The notes: generated by a model not told the origin, from the letters alone. A stretch of DNA of 64,000 nt from Muribaculaceae bacterium (GCA_022484565.1 JAKVKZ010000002.1:29615-93614); one strand, 5' to 3'. Positions 46,601 through 60,353 are shown, numbered from the stretch's first letter. Numbers and translations: made by a program.

Positions 46601-46682
46601 CAGAATTGGCATGAAAGGCAGTTTGGCATTATTGTTGAACTATAAAAATAAACGATTAACGAATCTTTAATAACAAAGGACT

Positions 46683-47102
46683 ATGAGGGCAATATTAAGT
46701 TATCAGGAGCTTGAGGAATATATCCTCAAAAAGTATGAAAGGAAAGTGAAGTTTGCTTATGTGAACGGGAATAGCGTGAAATTGACGGCAGTTGTGAAAA
46801 AAGTGGCTGGCATAGCATTGACCGCTTCTGCAAACATCACAGTGAATAGTGTGGAAGATGGAATAGTAAAGTTCAGTTACGATGGTGGAACTGCAATGAA
46901 CATGATGATAACCGGGGCATTGCTGTTCATGAAAGAAAAGCAACCTAAGACTGATGCATTCGACATCAGAACTGAGGATAGGCTTGCAATGCTGAATCTG
47001 AACATGATTGACCCGCTGCAGAAGGCTCTTGAAGTTGTGGATTTGAAGAATGTGATTTTCACACAGGATGAGATGGTGCTGAATATGGCATTTAAGGAAT
47101 AA
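46683..47102 (+). CDS. Hypothetical protein (139 aa)
   Basis: Intact ORF with a bidirectional terminator downstream. Confidence 0.55.
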   Translation: MRAILSYQELEEYILKKYERKVKFAYVNGNSVKLTAVVKKVAGIALTASANITVNSVEDGIVKFSYDGGTAMNMMITGALLFMKEKQPKTDAFDIRTEDRLAMLNLNMIDPLQKALEVVDLKNVIFTQDEMVLNMAFKE

Positions 47103-47128
47103 CGACAACCATCAAATGATAGAAATAG

Positions 47129-47161
47129 GAGAGCCGTCTTGCATGAAGCAGGGCGGCTCTC
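47129..47161. terminator. Terminator between convergent 46683-47102(+) and rpoC(-)
   Basis: GAGAGCCGTCTTGCATGAAGCAGGGCGGCTCTC. Confidence 0.7.
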
Positions 47162-47189
47162 TCGTTATCTGTGTAATTGAATGGATGCG

Positions 47190-50100
47190 TTATTTTTCAA
47201 CGCTTTCTTCAACTTCTTCATCATCAGTAATGCGGTTGAAAGTATCAGGATTGAAATTATCCTTGCTTCCGACGATTATGCGTTCGTATTCGCGCAGACC
47301 TGTACCGGCAGGAATCAAGTGACCGCAAATGACGTTCTCTTTCATGCCTTCAAGTCCATCAACCTTGCCATTGATGGCAGCCTCATTGAGCACCTTGGTG
47401 GTCTCCTGGAATGAAGCAGCTGACATGAAGCTTGAAGTCTGGAGTGCAGCCTTGGTGATACCTTGCAGAATCTGCTCGGAAGTGGCAGGAACGGCATCGC
47501 GTACCTGTACAATCTTCTGGTCGCGGCGTTTCAGCATGGAATTTTCATCGCGGAGCTTGCGTGCCGTGATAATCTGACCTTTCTGAAGGTTGAGGCTATC
47601 GCCTGCATCGGTGATGACCTTCTTGCCCCAAATACGGTCGTTCTCATCCATGAATTCGCGCTTATCAACAATCTGCTGCTCAAGGAAGCGGGTGTCGCCC
47701 GGATCGACGATGTTAACCTTGCGCATCATCTGACGGACAATAACTTCAAAGTGCTTATCGTTGATTTTAACGCCCTGCAGACGGTAAACGTCCTGAACTT
47801 CGTTGACGATGTAATCCTGAACTGCTGTCGGGCCTTTGATGTTGAGGATGTCGCTTGGAGTGATGGCACCGTCGGAAAGCGGCGTGCCGGCACGTACATA
47901 ATCGTTCTCCTGAACAAGAATCTGCTTGGATAGCGGAACAAGATATTTCTTGACTTCACCAATCTTGGATGTTACCGATATTTCACGGTTACCACGCTTG
48001 ATTTTGCCGAAGTTTACTTCACCGTCGATTTCACTGACGATTGCTGGGTTCGATGGGTTGCGGGCCTCGAAGAGTTCCGTGACACGTGGAAGACCACCGG
48101 TGATATCACCGGCATTGCCAGCAGCACGCGGAATCTTCACGAATACCAAGCCAGGCTTAACTTCGCTGCCGTCGTCGAGCATAAGATGCGCGTTGACAGG
48201 GATTGAATAAGTCTTGACGAGTTGCCCGTTCTTATCGAGAATTTGAGCCTCAGGCACTTTAGTGTGGTCCTTCGATTCAGTGATAATCTTTTCACGCAGT
48301 CCGGAGTTCTCATCAGCTTCCTCACGATAGGTAACGCCTTCGATGAGGTTGACATAATTGATTTTACCTGCAACTTCGGAAACTATGACTGCATTGAATG
48401 GGTCCCATTCGCAAATCACATCGCCCTTCTTTACTGTGTCGCCATTATGCTTGAACAGTTTGGAACCGTAAACGATGTTGGCGTTGGTGAGAACCATCTT
48501 GGTGGTAGGCTCGATAATACGCATTTCTGCCATACGGCCTACGACAACCTGATAAGCACTTCCCTTTTCATCAGTAGCATCAACAGTGTGAAGCTCCTCG
48601 ATGACAAGAGTACCATCGTAACGTGAAGTAATGTTTGACACGGCTGCGATGTTGGATGCAACACCACCGACGTGGAATGTACGAAGAGTAAGCTGTGTAC
48701 CAGGCTCGCCGATTGACTGTGCAGCAATAACGCCGACGGCCTCGCCTTTCTGGACCATGCGGTTGGTGGCAAGGTTACGTCCGTAGCACTTGGCACAAAC
48801 GCCTTTCTTGGCTTCGCAGGTGAGCACTGAACGTATTTCTACTGACTCGATAGGGGAGTCGTTGATTCGCTGAGCAGCGTCATCGGTGATTTCCTCACCG
48901 CTCTTGACGATAAGTTCACCTGAAATCGGGTCAACCACATCATGCACTGAAACACGTCCAAGAATACGTTCGCCAAGAGTGGCAACGACATCCTCATTGT
49001 TCTTAACCTCGGTGCAGACAAGTCCGCGGAGTGTACCGCAGTCCTCCTCAGTAATGATGACATCGTGAGCGACATCAACAAGACGACGGGTAAGATAACC
49101 TGCATCGGCAGTCTTCAATGCTGTGTCGGCAAGACCCTTACGGGCACCGTGAGTGGAAATGAAGTATTCCAACACCGAAAGACCCTCCTTGAAGTTCGCA
49201 AGAATAGGGTTCTCGATGATTTGGCCGCCTTCGGCACCGCTCTTCTGAGGCTTGGCCATCAGTCCACGCATACCGCAGAGCTGACGAATCTGGTCCTTAG
49301 AACCACGGGCACCTGAGTCAAGCATCATATAGATGGAGTTGAATCCCTGATTGTCGGAGGCAATCTGTTTCATCAGAGTGTCGGTCAATCGGCTGTTGAC
49401 GTGTGTCCAAATATCAATAATCTGGTTGTAACGTTCATTATTGGTGATGAAGCCCATGCTGTAGTTGTTCATCACTTCCTCAACCTGGTCGTAACCTTCC
49501 TGAACCAAAGCGTCCTTTTCTGGTGGAATGAGCACTTCGGCAAGGTTGAACGAAAGGCCGCCCTTGAACGCCATGTAATAACCTAAGTTCTTGATGTCGT
49601 CGAGGAACTGCGCTGAACGCGGAATACCGCATTTCTTAATTACCTTACCGATAATGGTACGCAGTGACTTTTTGGAAATGATTTCGTTGACGTAGCCAAT
49701 TTCTTTAGGTACATATTGGTTGAAGAGCACACGACCTACGGAAGTGTTGTCCTTCAGCACCTTAATTGGATTGCCGTTTTCGTCAATGTCATCAACCACA
49801 ACGGAGACGATGGCATGCAGTGTGCATTTGCCTTCGTTGTAAGCTATTTGTGCCTCTTCAGGTCCGTAGAATTTCAATCCTTGGCCTTTGTCATCCTTGC
49901 GGAGCTTGGTGATATAGTAAAGACCAAGAACCATATCCTGTGAAGGCACTGTGATAGGTGCGCCGTTGGCAGGATTAAGAATGTTGTGTGAGCCAAGCAT
50001 AAGAATTTGGGCCTCAGCGATAGCTTCGTTGCCGAGTGGAAGGTGGACTGCCATCTGGTCACCATCGAAGTCGGCGTTGAATGCCGTACAAGCGAGCGGG

Positions 50101-51479
50101 TGGAGCTGAATGGCCATACCTTCAATCATCTTAGGCTGGAATGCCTGGATGCCAAGTCGGTGAAGTGTAGGGGCACGGTTGAGAAGAACTGGATGTCCTT
50201 TCATTACATATTCAAGGATGTCCCAAACGACTGGTTCCTTGCGGTCAACAATCTTCTTTGCGCTCTTCACCGTCTTGACGATGCCGCGCTCAATAAGTTT
50301 GCGGATAATGAAAGGCTTATAAAGTTCGGCTGCCATATATTTTGGCAGGCCACATTCGTGCATTTTAAGTTCAGGGCCGACAACGATGACTGAACGGGCA
50401 GAGTAGTCAACACGTTTACCGAGCAGATTCTGACGGAAACGTCCCTGCTTGCCTTTCAAACTGTCGGAAAGTGACTTCAACGGACGGTTCGACTCGCTCT
50501 TCACAGCGCTTGATTTGCGCGAGTTGTCGAGGAGTGAATCCACGGCTTCCTGAAGCATACGTTTCTCGTTGCGGAGAATCACTTCAGGCGCCTTGATTTC
50601 GATGAGGCGTTTCAGACGGTTGTTGCGGATGATTACACGACGGTAAAGGTCGTTGAGGTCACTTGTGGCGAAACGTCCGCCATCGAGCGGAACGAGAGGG
50701 CGCAATTCCGGTGGAATCACCGGAATGACCTTGAGAATCATCCATTCAGGTTTGTTGCGGTTGCGTGAAGCGCGGAACGACTCAACCACCTGAAGGCGCT
50801 TGAGTGCTTCGGTCTTACGCTGCTGTGAGCCGCTTGTGTGAGCGGTGTCGCGGAGTTCATACGACAGTTTGTCGAGGTCAAGTTCGATGAGAAGGTCATA
50901 AATAGCCTCGGCACCCATCTTGGCGATGAACTTATTAGGGTCGGAGTCCTCCAGCATGGAGTTCTCCTTAGGAAGCTTTTCTGCGATTTCGAGGTATTCA
51001 TCTTCGCTGAGGAGGTCGTATTTCTCGTGCCCCTCAACATTACCCGGTTGGATAATGATGTAACGCTCATAATAAATCACAGAGTCAAGTTTCTTTGAAG
51101 GAAGTCCGAGCAAATAACCTATTTTATTAGGCAAAGAACGGAAATACCAGATATGGGCAACAGGAACGACAAGCTGAATGTGTCCGGAACGTTCACGGCG
51201 CACTTTTTTCTCGGTGACTTCAACACCGCAACGGTCGCAGACAATGCCCTTGTAACGAATCCGCTTGTACTTGCCGCAATGGCACTCATAATCCTTGACC
51301 GGGCCGAATATGCGTTCGCAGAAAAGGCCGTCGCGTTCAGGCTTGTAAGTGCGGTAGTTGATAGTTTCCGGTTTCAAGACTTCACCGTAGGAGTGCTCGA
51401 GAATTTCGTCGGGCGACGCAAGACCGATGGAAATCTTGGAGAAACTGGTTTGCTTGTTGTTATCTTTTCTAAAAGCCAT
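47190..51479 (-). CDS. rpoC: DNA-directed RNA polymerase subunit beta'
   Basis: [12 protein letters not shown] catalytic motif; full-length RpoC. Confidence 0.99.
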   Translation of the reverse strand: MAFRKDNNKQTSFSKISIGLASPDEILEHSYGEVLKPETINYRTYKPERDGLFCERIFGPVKDYECHCGKYKRIRYKGIVCDRCGVEVTEKKVRRERSGHIQLVVPVAHIWYFRSLPNKIGYLLGLPSKKLDSVIYYERYIIIQPGNVEGHEKYDLLSEDEYLEIAEKLPKENSMLEDSDPNKFIAKMGAEAIYDLLIELDLDKLSYELRDTAHTSGSQQRKTEALKRLQVVESFRASRNRNKPEWMILKVIPVIPPELRPLVPLDGGRFATSDLNDLYRRVIIRNNRLKRLIEIKAPEVILRNEKRMLQEAVDSLLDNSRKSSAVKSESNRPLKSLSDSLKGKQGRFRQNLLGKRVDYSARSVIVVGPELKMHECGLPKYMAAELYKPFIIRKLIERGIVKTVKSAKKIVDRKEPVVWDILEYVMKGHPVLLNRAPTLHRLGIQAFQPKMIEGMAIQLHPLACTAFNADFDGDQMAVHLPLGNEAIAEAQILMLGSHNILNPANGAPITVPSQDMVLGLYYITKLRKDDKGQGLKFYGPEEAQIAYNEGKCTLHAIVSVVVDDIDENGNPIKVLKDNTSVGRVLFNQYVPKEIGYVNEIISKKSLRTIIGKVIKKCGIPRSAQFLDDIKNLGYYMAFKGGLSFNLAEVLIPPEKDALVQEGYDQVEEVMNNYSMGFITNNERYNQIIDIWTHVNSRLTDTLMKQIASDNQGFNSIYMMLDSGARGSKDQIRQLCGMRGLMAKPQKSGAEGGQIIENPILANFKEGLSVLEYFISTHGARKGLADTALKTADAGYLTRRLVDVAHDVIITEEDCGTLRGLVCTEVKNNEDVVATLGERILGRVSVHDVVDPISGELIVKSGEEITDDAAQRINDSPIESVEIRSVLTCEAKKGVCAKCYGRNLATNRMVQKGEAVGVIAAQSIGEPGTQLTLRTFHVGGVASNIAAVSNITSRYDGTLVIEELHTVDATDEKGSAYQVVVGRMAEMRIIEPTTKMVLTNANIVYGSKLFKHNGDTVKKGDVICEWDPFNAVIVSEVAGKINYVNLIEGVTYREEADENSGLREKIITESKDHTKVPEAQILDKNGQLVKTYSIPVNAHLMLDDGSEVKPGLVFVKIPRAAGNAGDITGGLPRVTELFEARNPSNPAIVSEIDGEVNFGKIKRGNREISVTSKIGEVKKYLVPLSKQILVQENDYVRAGTPLSDGAITPSDILNIKGPTAVQDYIVNEVQDVYRLQGVKINDKHFEVIVRQMMRKVNIVDPGDTRFLEQQIVDKREFMDENDRIWGKKVITDAGDSLNLQKGQIITARKLRDENSMLKRRDQKIVQVRDAVPATSEQILQGITKAALQTSSFMSAASFQETTKVLNEAAINGKVDGLEGMKENVICGHLIPAGTGLREYERIIVGSKDNFNPDTFNRITDDEEVEESVEK

Positions 51480-51509
51480 ATTAAATTATCCTTTTATAAA
51501 GAGTTGTTT

Positions 51510-54500
51510 TTATTCTAAGTTGATGCTGAGACCGAGACCACGAAGCTCGTGAAGGAGCACGTTGAGCGACTCGGGAATGCCTGGAGTAGGCATTGAATCA
51601 CCTTTGACGATGGCTTCGTAGGCTTTGCTGCGGCCAACGACGTCGTCACTCTTGATGGTGAGGATTTCCTGAAGCACATGCGAAGCGCCGAACGCCTCAA
51701 GTGCCCAAACCTCCATTTCGCCGAAGCGCTGACCACCAAACTGAGCTTTACCTCCAAGAGGCTGCTGAGTGATGAGGGAGTACGGGCCGATGCTGCGTGC
51801 GTGCATCTTATCTTCGACCATGTGGCCGAGTTTAAGCATATATGTCACGCCGACAGTTGCCATCTGGTCGAAACGCTCGCCTGTACCGCCATCGTAGAGC
51901 CAAGTCTTGCCGTTGCGCGGTAGGCCTGCCTTGTCGGTCCATTCGTTGAGCTGGTCCATGCTTGCGCCATCGAAAATAGGAGTGGCGAATTTCACATCGA
52001 GCACCTTGCCGGCCCATCCGAGCACAGCTTCGAAAATCTGTCCGAGGTTCATACGGGAAGGCACACCCATAGGGTTGAGAACAATGTCAACCGGAGTGCC
52101 ATCGGCGAGGAACGGCATGTCCTCCTGACGGACAACGCGGGAAACAATACCCTTGTTGCCGTGGCGGCCTGCCATCTTATCACCGACGCCAATCTTACGC
52201 TTTTTAGCGACGTAAACTTTGGCAATCTGCATGATGCCTGAAGGAAGCTCATCGCCGATGGAAATGTCGAACTTCTTACGGCGTGCTTCAGCATCGTATT
52301 CCTTGAACTTGCGCAGATAATTCATCACGCAAGCGCGTATAAGGTCATTCTTGTGAGTGTCGCTTGTCCATTTGCTCAGATTCACTGTCTCGTACTCAAT
52401 GTTGCTGAGTACTTCAGGTGTGAACTTGGTGCCTTTGGCTACAACCTCAGTACCGATGAAATCCTTGATGCCCTGTGAAGTTTTGCCTTCGGTGAGAACT
52501 GTTAGCTTCTCAATGAGTTTGGCTTTCAATTCATCCTTCAGTGCATCGTATTCCTCATCAATCTTTGGAAGCTGGGCATTAGCTGCCTTGCCTCTCTTCT
52601 TCTTTGCAGCGCGTGCAAAGAGGTTTGTGGCAATGATAACTCCCTTGAGGGAAGGTGAAGCCTTGAGTGAAGCGTCCTTTACATCGCCGGCTTTATCGCC
52701 GAAGATGGCGCGGAGGAGTTTCTCCTCAGGCGTCGGGTCGGATTCACCTTTAGGTGTGATTTTACCGATAAGGATATCGCCAGGAACGACGTGTGCGCCG
52801 ACACGGATAATGCCGCGTTCGTCAAGGTCCTTGGTAGCATCCTCGCTTACGTTAGGAATATCGGAAGTGAGTTCCTCAAGTCCGCGTTTTGTTTCACGCA
52901 CTTCAAGGTCGTATTCGTCAACGTGCACTGAAGTGAGAATATCCTCGCGGACCATGCGCTCGTTGAGCACAATTGCATCCTCATAGTTGTAACCTTTCCA
53001 AGGAATGTATGCAACTTTGAGGTTGCGTCCAAGGGCGAGTTCACCATTTTCAGTGGAATAACCTTCAGTAAGTATATCGCCTTTTTCCACTCTCTGACCC
53101 TTGTCGCAGATAGGGCGGAGGTCGATAGTGGTGCTTTGGTTCGTTTTGCGGAACTTAGGCAGTCTGTATTCTTTTAATGAATCCTCGAAATTCACGAATT
53201 CCTCTTCCTCGGTGCGGTCGTAGCGGATGCGGATTACATCGGCATCTACATATTCAACCACTCCGGCACCTTCAGCCTGAATCTGAGTGCGTGAGTCGTA
53301 GGCAAGACGCTGCTCGATGCCTGTACCCACAATAGGAGCCTCAGAGCGGAGAAGCGGAACTGCCTGGCGCATCATGTTCGATCCCATCAGCGCACGGTTG
53401 GCATCATCGTGCTCAAGGAACGGAATCATCGTTGCGGCGATAGAGGCAATCTGCACTGGAGATACGTCCATGAGCTGCACCTCTTCCGGCGGAACGACTG
53501 GGAAGTCGGCGTCGAGACGTGATTTCACCTTGTCGCGGATGAATGTGCCGTCGTCGTTGAGTGGCGCATTACCTTGGGCGATAATCTTGCCTTCCTCGCC
53601 TTCAGCGGTGAGGTAAACAATGTCGTCGTTGTTGAGGTCAACTTTTGAGTTGGCGACTTTGCGGTAAGGGGTCTCGATGAATCCGAGATTATTGATTTTT
53701 GCATAGACGCAGAGCGATGAGATAAGGCCGATGTTAGGACCTTCAGGAGTCTCAATAGGGCAAAGGCGTCCATAATGGGTGTAGTGCACATCACGCACCT
53801 CGAAGCCTGCGCGCTCACGCGACAGACCGCCAGGGCCGAGGGCCGACATACGGCGCTTGTGGGTTAGTTCGGCAAGCGGGTTGGTCTGGTCCATGAATTG
53901 TGAAAGTGCATTCGTGCCGAAGAAAGTGTTGATGACCGACGAAATCGTCTTGGCATTAATCAAGTCGATAGGGGTGAACACTTCGTTGTCGCGCACGTTC
54001 ATACGTTCGCGAATGGTGCGTGACATACGTGTCAAGCCCACTCCGAACTGGTTGTAGAGCTGTTCGCCTACGGTGCGTACGCGTCGGTTGCTCAAGTGGT
54101 CGATGTCGTCAACATCCGACTTTGAGTTGATAAGCTCAATGAGGTATTTGATGATGGCGATAATGTCTTCTTTTGTAAGCACCTTGACATCCATAGAGGT
54201 GTCGAGGCCTAACTTCTTGTTGATGCGGAAACGCCCCACGTCGCCAAGGTCGTAACGCTTCTCTGAGAAGAAAAGGTTGGTGATGACTTCGCGTGCGCTT
54301 GCGTCATCCGGTGGCTCGGTGTTGCGCAACTGGCGATAGATGTAGCGGATTGCGTCCTTCTCGCTGTTGCACTGGTCCTTGACAAGAGTATTAAAAATGA
54401 TGGCGTAGTCGCTGGTGTTCACATCCTCCTTGTGAAGCAGGATGGTCTGCACGCCTGAATCGATGATGTCCTGGATGTTCTCCTCGGCAATCACCGTCTC

Positions 54501-55319
54501 ACGGTCGAGTACCACGTCGTTACGTTCGATTGACACAACTTCGCCAGTGTCCTCATCGGCGAAATCCTCAATCCACGATTTCAGCACGCGGGCTGCAAGT
54601 TTGCGGCCAACGGCTTTTTTAAGATTGGTTTTAGTTACTTTGAGTTCTTCAGCAAGGCCGAAAGTTTCAATGATGTCCTTATCGCTTTCGAGACCGATAG
54701 AACGCAGCAATGTGGTGACCGGCAATTTCTTCTTGCGGTCGATGTATGCGTACATCACATTGTTGATGTCGGTGGCAAATTCAATCCACGAACCGCGGAA
54801 AGGAATGATACGCGCCGAATAGAGCTTCGTTCCGTTGGCGTGGGTGCTTTGTCCGAAGAACACACCCGGTGAACGGTGAAGCTGTGACACGACGACGCGT
54901 TCGGCTCCGTTGATTACGAATGTGCCTTTTTCGGTCATATACGGGATAGGGCCGAGGTACACATCCTGAATCACTGTGTCGAAATCCTCGTGGTCGGGGT
55001 CAGTGCAATAAAGTTTCAGCTTTGCTTTTAAAGGTACACTATATGTGAGGCCACGCTCAAGACATTCCTCTATGGAATAACGGGGCGGGTCAATATAGTA
55101 ATCGAGGAATTCAAGGACAAAATTATTACGGGTGTCGGCGATAGGAAAATTCTCCGCGAACACCTTGTAGAGTCCCTCGTTTTTTCTTTTTTCAGTAGGA
55201 GTATCTAATTGCAGAAAGTCTCTGAAAGACTGTAATTGCACGTCTAAGAAATCCGGATATGGCATCGGATTCTTGACCCGTGCAAAATTGATTCGTTTTT
55301 GTTTTGAAGAAACTGACAT
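51510..55319 (-). CDS. rpoB: DNA-directed RNA polymerase subunit beta
   Basis: Full-length Rpo[48 protein letters not shown]. Confidence 0.99.
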   Translation of the reverse strand: MSVSSKQKRINFARVKNPMPYPDFLDVQLQSFRDFLQLDTPTEKRKNEGLYKVFAENFPIADTRNNFVLEFLDYYIDPPRYSIEECLERGLTYSVPLKAKLKLYCTDPDHEDFDTVIQDVYLGPIPYMTEKGTFVINGAERVVVSQLHRSPGVFFGQSTHANGTKLYSARIIPFRGSWIEFATDINNVMYAYIDRKKKLPVTTLLRSIGLESDKDIIETFGLAEELKVTKTNLKKAVGRKLAARVLKSWIEDFADEDTGEVVSIERNDVVLDRETVIAEENIQDIIDSGVQTILLHKEDVNTSDYAIIFNTLVKDQCNSEKDAIRYIYRQLRNTEPPDDASAREVITNLFFSEKRYDLGDVGRFRINKKLGLDTSMDVKVLTKEDIIAIIKYLIELINSKSDVDDIDHLSNRRVRTVGEQLYNQFGVGLTRMSRTIRERMNVRDNEVFTPIDLINAKTISSVINTFFGTNALSQFMDQTNPLAELTHKRRMSALGPGGLSRERAGFEVRDVHYTHYGRLCPIETPEGPNIGLISSLCVYAKINNLGFIETPYRKVANSKVDLNNDDIVYLTAEGEEGKIIAQGNAPLNDDGTFIRDKVKSRLDADFPVVPPEEVQLMDVSPVQIASIAATMIPFLEHDDANRALMGSNMMRQAVPLLRSEAPIVGTGIEQRLAYDSRTQIQAEGAGVVEYVDADVIRIRYDRTEEEEFVNFEDSLKEYRLPKFRKTNQSTTIDLRPICDKGQRVEKGDILTEGYSTENGELALGRNLKVAYIPWKGYNYEDAIVLNERMVREDILTSVHVDEYDLEVRETKRGLEELTSDIPNVSEDATKDLDERGIIRVGAHVVPGDILIGKITPKGESDPTPEEKLLRAIFGDKAGDVKDASLKASPSLKGVIIATNLFARAAKKKRGKAANAQLPKIDEEYDALKDELKAKLIEKLTVLTEGKTSQGIKDFIGTEVVAKGTKFTPEVLSNIEYETVNLSKWTSDTHKNDLIRACVMNYLRKFKEYDAEARRKKFDISIGDELPSGIMQIAKVYVAKKRKIGVGDKMAGRHGNKGIVSRVVRQEDMPFLADGTPVDIVLNPMGVPSRMNLGQIFEAVLGWAGKVLDVKFATPIFDGASMDQLNEWTDKAGLPRNGKTWLYDGGTGERFDQMATVGVTYMLKLGHMVEDKMHARSIGPYSLITQQPLGGKAQFGGQRFGEMEVWALEAFGASHVLQEILTIKSDDVVGRSKAYEAIVKGDSMPTPGIPESLNVLLHELRGLGLSINLE

Positions 55320-55369
55320 TGAAAAATAAATTAAATGAACTTGAACTCAAAATACAAATAGCACAAAAA

Positions 55370-55403
55370 GGTTAAGAATCGACATGATAGGGGATTCTTA
55401 ACC
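55370..55403 (-). terminator. Attenuator-like perfect hairpin in rplL-rpoB intergenic region
   Basis: Minus strand GGTTAAGAATC-N12-GATTCTTAACC followed by TTTTT. Confidence 0.65.
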
Positions 55404-55405
55404 TA

Positions 55406-55425
55406 ATTACCTGAGGACAGGTAAT
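55406..55425 (-). terminator. Second perfect hairpin just after the rplL stop codon
   Basis: Minus strand ATTACCTG-TCCT-CAGGTAAT. Confidence 0.5.
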
Positions 55426-55426
55426 A

Positions 55427-55807
55427 TTATTTAAGTTCAACTTCAGCGCCAGCGTCTTCAAGCTGTTTCTTAAGACCCTCGGCCTCAGCCTTAGCTAAAC
55501 CTTCTTTAACTGCCTTAGGAGCACTGTCAACTAATTCCTTAGCTTCTTTCAAGCCAAGACCTGTCAATTCCTTAACGAGTTTCACAACAGCGAGCTTGCT
55601 TGTGCCAGCAGCTTTGAGCACTACGTCGAAAGTTGACTTTTCTTCAGCAGCAGCACCATCGGCTGCAGCGGCAGGACCAGCGGCAACTGCAACAGCTGCG
55701 GCAGCAGGTTCAATACCATATTCGTCCTTTAAAATTTGAGCAAGTTCGTTTACTTCCTTAACTGAGAGGTTAACTAATTGTTCTGCAAAAGCTTTTAAAT
55801 CTGCCAT
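55427..55807 (-). CDS. rplL: 50S ribosomal protein L7/L12
   Basis: Sequence typical of bL12; operon position. Confidence 0.98.
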   Translation of the reverse strand: MADLKAFAEQLVNLSVKEVNELAQILKDEYGIEPAAAAVAVAAGPAAAADGAAAEEKSTFDVVLKAAGTSKLAVVKLVKELTGLGLKEAKELVDSAPKAVKEGLAKAEAEGLKKQLEDAGAEVELK

Positions 55808-55839
55808 TTTTGTATGATTTAATTTGTTTGTTTTTTATT

Positions 55840-56364
55840 TTATTGTTCTTTTTTTGATAGAGTTTCAAGAATACCATGCAACTTGTTGCCTGAAGACTGG
55901 AGAGCGGAAACAACGTTCTTGGCCGGAGATTGCAGAAGTGCGATAACTTCGGCGATAAGTTCGTTCTTGCTCTTGAGGCTTGACAGGAAGTCGAGCTGTT
56001 CGGCACCCATGTAAACACTTTCCTCAACCAAAGCTGCCTTCAGTACAGGAAGCTTGTCGCCTTTCTTGACGAATTTCTTGAGGAGCTTTGCGGGAGCATT
56101 ACCGGTGTTGCAGAGCATCAGTGAGGTTGCACCCTTCAAAGCTGGGTAGAGACCGGAATAGTCAACGTCGGAAGCATCCATTGCCTTTTTCAGCAATGTG
56201 TTCTTGCAGACGAGCAATTTGATGTCGGATTTGAAACATGCACGACGGAAATCGCTGGTCTTTTCAGCGTCCATTCCAGTGGTTTCGGCGAGGTATACGC
56301 AGGTGTACTGCTTAAGGGTTTCGCCGATACTAACGATTATTTTGTCTTTATCTTCCTTTCTCAT
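55840..56364 (-). CDS. rplJ: 50S ribosomal protein L10
   Basis: Sequence typical of uL10; operon position. Confidence 0.97.
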   Translation of the reverse strand: MRKEDKDKIIVSIGETLKQYTCVYLAETTGMDAEKTSDFRRACFKSDIKLLVCKNTLLKKAMDASDVDYSGLYPALKGATSLMLCNTGNAPAKLLKKFVKKGDKLPVLKAALVEESVYMGAEQLDFLSSLKSKNELIAEVIALLQSPAKNVVSALQSSGNKLHGILETLSKKEQ

Positions 56365-56377
56365 TTTGCTTAATCAT

Positions 56378-57079
56378 TTAATTTTCATCAACGGCTTTAG
56401 CGTCGATTTTTATTCCTTCGCTCATAGTACTTGAAAGATAAACACTCTTCATGTAAGTACCTTTAGCGGTAGCAGGTCTCAGTTTCTCGATAGTGTCGAG
56501 GAATGCGCGGGCATTCTCGGCTATCTGTTCAGCTGAGAAAGACATTTTACCGATAGAGGTGTGAACAATGCCGCCTTTGTCAACTTTGAAGTCGATTTTT
56601 CCTTGTTTTACTTCCTTGACTGCCTTACCGACATCTTGGGTGACAGTGCCGCTCTTTGGGTTTGGCATCAAGTGACGCGGTCCGAGGATACGGCCCAGAG
56701 CACCGATTTTACCCATCATAGCAGGCAGAGTGATGATTACATCAACGTCTGTCCAGCCACCTTTGATTTTTTCGATATATTCGTCAAGACCGACATAGTC
56801 AGCACCTGCCTCTTTGGCAGCTGCGACATCGGCTTCGGCATTGCAGAGACACAGTACGCGAACCACTTTTCCAGTTCCGTGAGGAAGTGAAACAGTGCCG
56901 CGAACCATTTGGTTTGCCTTGCGGGGATCAACGCCAAGACGCACGTCGATATCGACCGAAGCGTCAAACTTCGTGAAGGTGATTTCCTTCAGCAGCTTGG
57001 ATGCCTCAGCAATAGAATACGATTTCCCGGCTTCAATCTTCCCGTTGGTCAACTTCTGATTCTTAGTTAGTTTACTCAT
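56378..57079 (-). CDS. rplA: 50S ribosomal protein L1
   Basis: [15 protein letters not shown] motif. Confidence 0.98.
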   Translation of the reverse strand: MSKLTKNQKLTNGKIEAGKSYSIAEASKLLKEITFTKFDASVDIDVRLGVDPRKANQMVRGTVSLPHGTGKVVRVLCLCNAEADVAAAKEAGADYVGLDEYIEKIKGGWTDVDVIITLPAMMGKIGALGRILGPRHLMPNPKSGTVTQDVGKAVKEVKQGKIDFKVDKGGIVHTSIGKMSFSAEQIAENARAFLDTIEKLRPATAKGTYMKSVYLSSTMSEGIKIDAKAVDEN

Positions 57080-57091
57080 GTCAATTGAAGT

Positions 57092-57535
57092 TTAAATGTT
57101 CTCAGGAAATGCGCCCTTAACAGTGATACCCATGCTTCTAGCGGTACCAGCAACCATTCTCATAGCTGATGCTACGGTGAAACAGTTCAAGTCAGGCATC
57201 TTGTCTTCCGCAATCTTTTTAACGTCGTCCCATGTGATTTCAGCCACCTTTGTGCGGTTAGGCTCAGCGGAGCCGCTCTTCACCTTGCTTGCAGCAAGAA
57301 TCTGTACGGCTGCCGGTGGTGTCTTAACCACGAAGTCAAAGCTCTTGTCGGTGTAGTAAGAGATTACTACTGGCAGAACTTTGCCGGCTTTGTCTTGGGT
57401 ACGGGCGTTGAATTGCTTGCAAAAATCCATGATGTTTATACCCTTAGAACCGAGTGCCGGTCCTACTGGTGGTGAAGGATTTGCCGCTCCACCTTTAATC
57501 TGCAATTTGATCTGTCCAGCAATTTCTTTAGCCAT
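57092..57535 (-). CDS. rplK: 50S ribosomal protein L11
   Basis: [25 protein letters not shown]. Confidence 0.98.
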   Translation of the reverse strand: MAKEIAGQIKLQIKGGAANPSPPVGPALGSKGINIMDFCKQFNARTQDKAGKVLPVVISYYTDKSFDFVVKTPPAAVQILAASKVKSGSAEPNRTKVAEITWDDVKKIAEDKMPDLNCFTVASAMRMVAGTARSMGITVKGAFPENI

Positions 57536-57598
57536 TTCTTTTCTGTTTTGATAATTTAATTAGCTGGGGATGCGCAACAGTGCGTAACCGCTCTTGTG

Positions 57599-58150
57599 CT
57601 ATTCCCGTTCTACTTGCGAATTGTCCAATTCCAATGGCGTCTTACGCCCAAACACCTTCACCATGACTTTCAGCTTGCGGTGCTCACGGTTCACTTCTTC
57701 TATTTCACCGGTAAATCCGTTGAAAGGTCCGTAGTTCACCTTAACCGTTTCGCCAACTATGAAGTCATTTACGACTCCATTCTCGTCGGCCTGCTGATCG
57801 TCGGCTGCACCCAACATGCGTGCAACTTCCGATTCGCGGATTGGCTCAGGCTTTGAGTCCTTGCCTCTTCCGTGCAGGAAGTCGATGACGTTGGTCGTGT
57901 TGCGAAGCACATTGGCTACTTCGCCGTTGAGTTGAGCTTCGACAAAGACATAGCCGGAAAACAGGTTCTTTTCTTTAAGCACCTTTTTCCCGCCGCGCGT
58001 GATATAAACTTTTTCGGTAGGTATCAGTATTTGAGAAACGTATTTACCAAGATCGGTGTTCTTGATAGCTGCATCCAGTATCTCCTTCACCTTACCTTCT
58101 TTACCAGAAATGGCACGCAGAACGTACCAACTTTTCTTTCCTTCAGCCAT
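57599..58150 (-). CDS. nusG: Transcription termination/antitermination protein NusG
   Basis: NGN and KOW regions; VNYGPFNGFTGEIEEVN. Confidence 0.96.
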   Translation of the reverse strand: MAEGKKSWYVLRAISGKEGKVKEILDAAIKNTDLGKYVSQILIPTEKVYITRGGKKVLKEKNLFSGYVFVEAQLNGEVANVLRNTTNVIDFLHGRGKDSKPEPIRESEVARMLGAADDQQADENGVVNDFIVGETVKVNYGPFNGFTGEIEEVNREHRKLKVMVKVFGRKTPLELDNSQVERE

Positions 58151-58185
58151 TGATATTACTACTTAATAAGTTTAAACATTTGCAT

Positions 58186-58386
58186 CTACATACCAAGGTT
58201 GTAGATGTTGCGCATGACAAAGTCGATAACTTGGTCCATAACAAGAATGATAATAGCAATGATGATGGAAGCTATCATCACTACCACACTGCTATTGGCA
58301 AGTTGCCCTTTCGTTGGCCAGGAAACCTTATAAACGAGTTCGTTATAGGATTCCTGAAGATCCGTAATTAGTTTTGGTTTCTTCAT
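58186..58386 (-). CDS. secE: Preprotein translocase subunit SecE
   Basis: Short single-TM protein ESYNELVYKVSWPTKGQL, between nusG and tRNA-Trp. Confidence 0.95.
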   Translation of the reverse strand: MKKPKLITDLQESYNELVYKVSWPTKGQLANSSVVVMIASIIIAIIILVMDQVIDFVMRNIYNLGM

Positions 58387-58404
58387 TTTTTATAATAAAG
58401 TAAG

Positions 58405-58477
58405 CACGGGAAGAGAGACTCGAACTCCCGACCCTTGGTTTTGGAGACCAATGCTCTACCAACTGAGCCATTCCCGT
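58405..58477 (-). tRNA. tRNA-Trp (CCA)
   Basis: Complete cloverleaf ACGGGAA...TTCCCGT; anticodon loop CTCCAAA. Confidence 0.96.
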
Positions 58478-58548
58478 GTATTAACCGGCTGGGTTATTGG
58501 CCCAGCCGGCCATTGTTCTATTCTAATCTTGCCTAAACCCTGACGGGA

Positions 58549-59742
<1,194 letters not shown>

Positions 59743-59817
59743 AATTAGTTATTTTTTTGATTAAATGATTAACTATATTGATTTTATATATTCTTCCTGT
59801 CCGTTGCCGAACCTTTG

Positions 59818-59889
<72 letters not shown>

Positions 59890-59898
59890 AAAAATTGG

Positions 59899-59971
59899 AG
59901 CGGAAGACGAGGCTCAAACTCGCGACCCTCAGCTTGGAAGGCTGATGCTCTATCAACTGAGCTACTTCCGC
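59899..59971 (-). tRNA. tRNA-Gly (TCC), with A19/T56
   Basis: GCGGAAG...CTTCCGC; anticodon loop CTTCCAA; D-loop AGTTGATA, T-loop TTTGAGC. Confidence 0.92.
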
Positions 59972-59979
59972 AAATGTAG

Positions 59980-60061
59980 TGGGTGGTGATGGATTCGAAC
60001 CACCGAAGTCAGAGACAGCAGATTTACAGTCTGCCCCATTTGGCCACTCTGGAAACCACCC
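59980..60061 (-). tRNA. tRNA-Tyr (GTA), class II with long variable arm
   Basis: GGGTGGT...ACCACCC; anticodon loop CTGTAAA. Confidence 0.95.
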
Positions 60062-60074
60062 TTACATTACCTTG

Positions 60075-60148
60075 AGCCTCTTGTCGGATTCGAACCAACG
60101 ACCCCGAGATTACAAATCACGTGCTCTGGCCAACTGAGCTAAAGAGGC
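60075..60148 (-). tRNA. tRNA-Thr (TGT)
   Basis: GCCTCTT...AAGAGGC; anticodon loop TTTGTAA. Confidence 0.95.
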
Positions 60149-60189
60149 ATTTTGTGCCACACTCCTATCCAATGAAGTGTAAGTGGGTG

Positions 60190-60197
60190 CAAAGTTA
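60190..60197 (-). promoter_or_regulatory. Putative -7 box (TAACTTTG) of the tRNA-tuf operon
   Basis: Minus-strand TAnnTTTG upstream of tRNA-Thr(TGT). Confidence 0.5.
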
Positions 60198-60353
60198 CGG
60201 ATAATTTTCAATTAAAAAAACTTTCCCTGCTTTTTTTTGAAATTTTTATTGTCTGGTTTTATTCCGTAATCATGCATGGCTTTGCAAATTAAATTGTTAT
60301 AGCTTGTGCAAACCTATTATTTTTTCGTTCCGTTTATTTCGTTTCTGAAATGA

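Noticed and set aside
60075-60148. U29-U41 mismatch in anticodon stem of tRNA-Thr(TGT)
   Set aside because: I recall similar sequences in Bacteroides tRNA-Thr(TGT), so probably lineage-typical rather than anomalous; not verified
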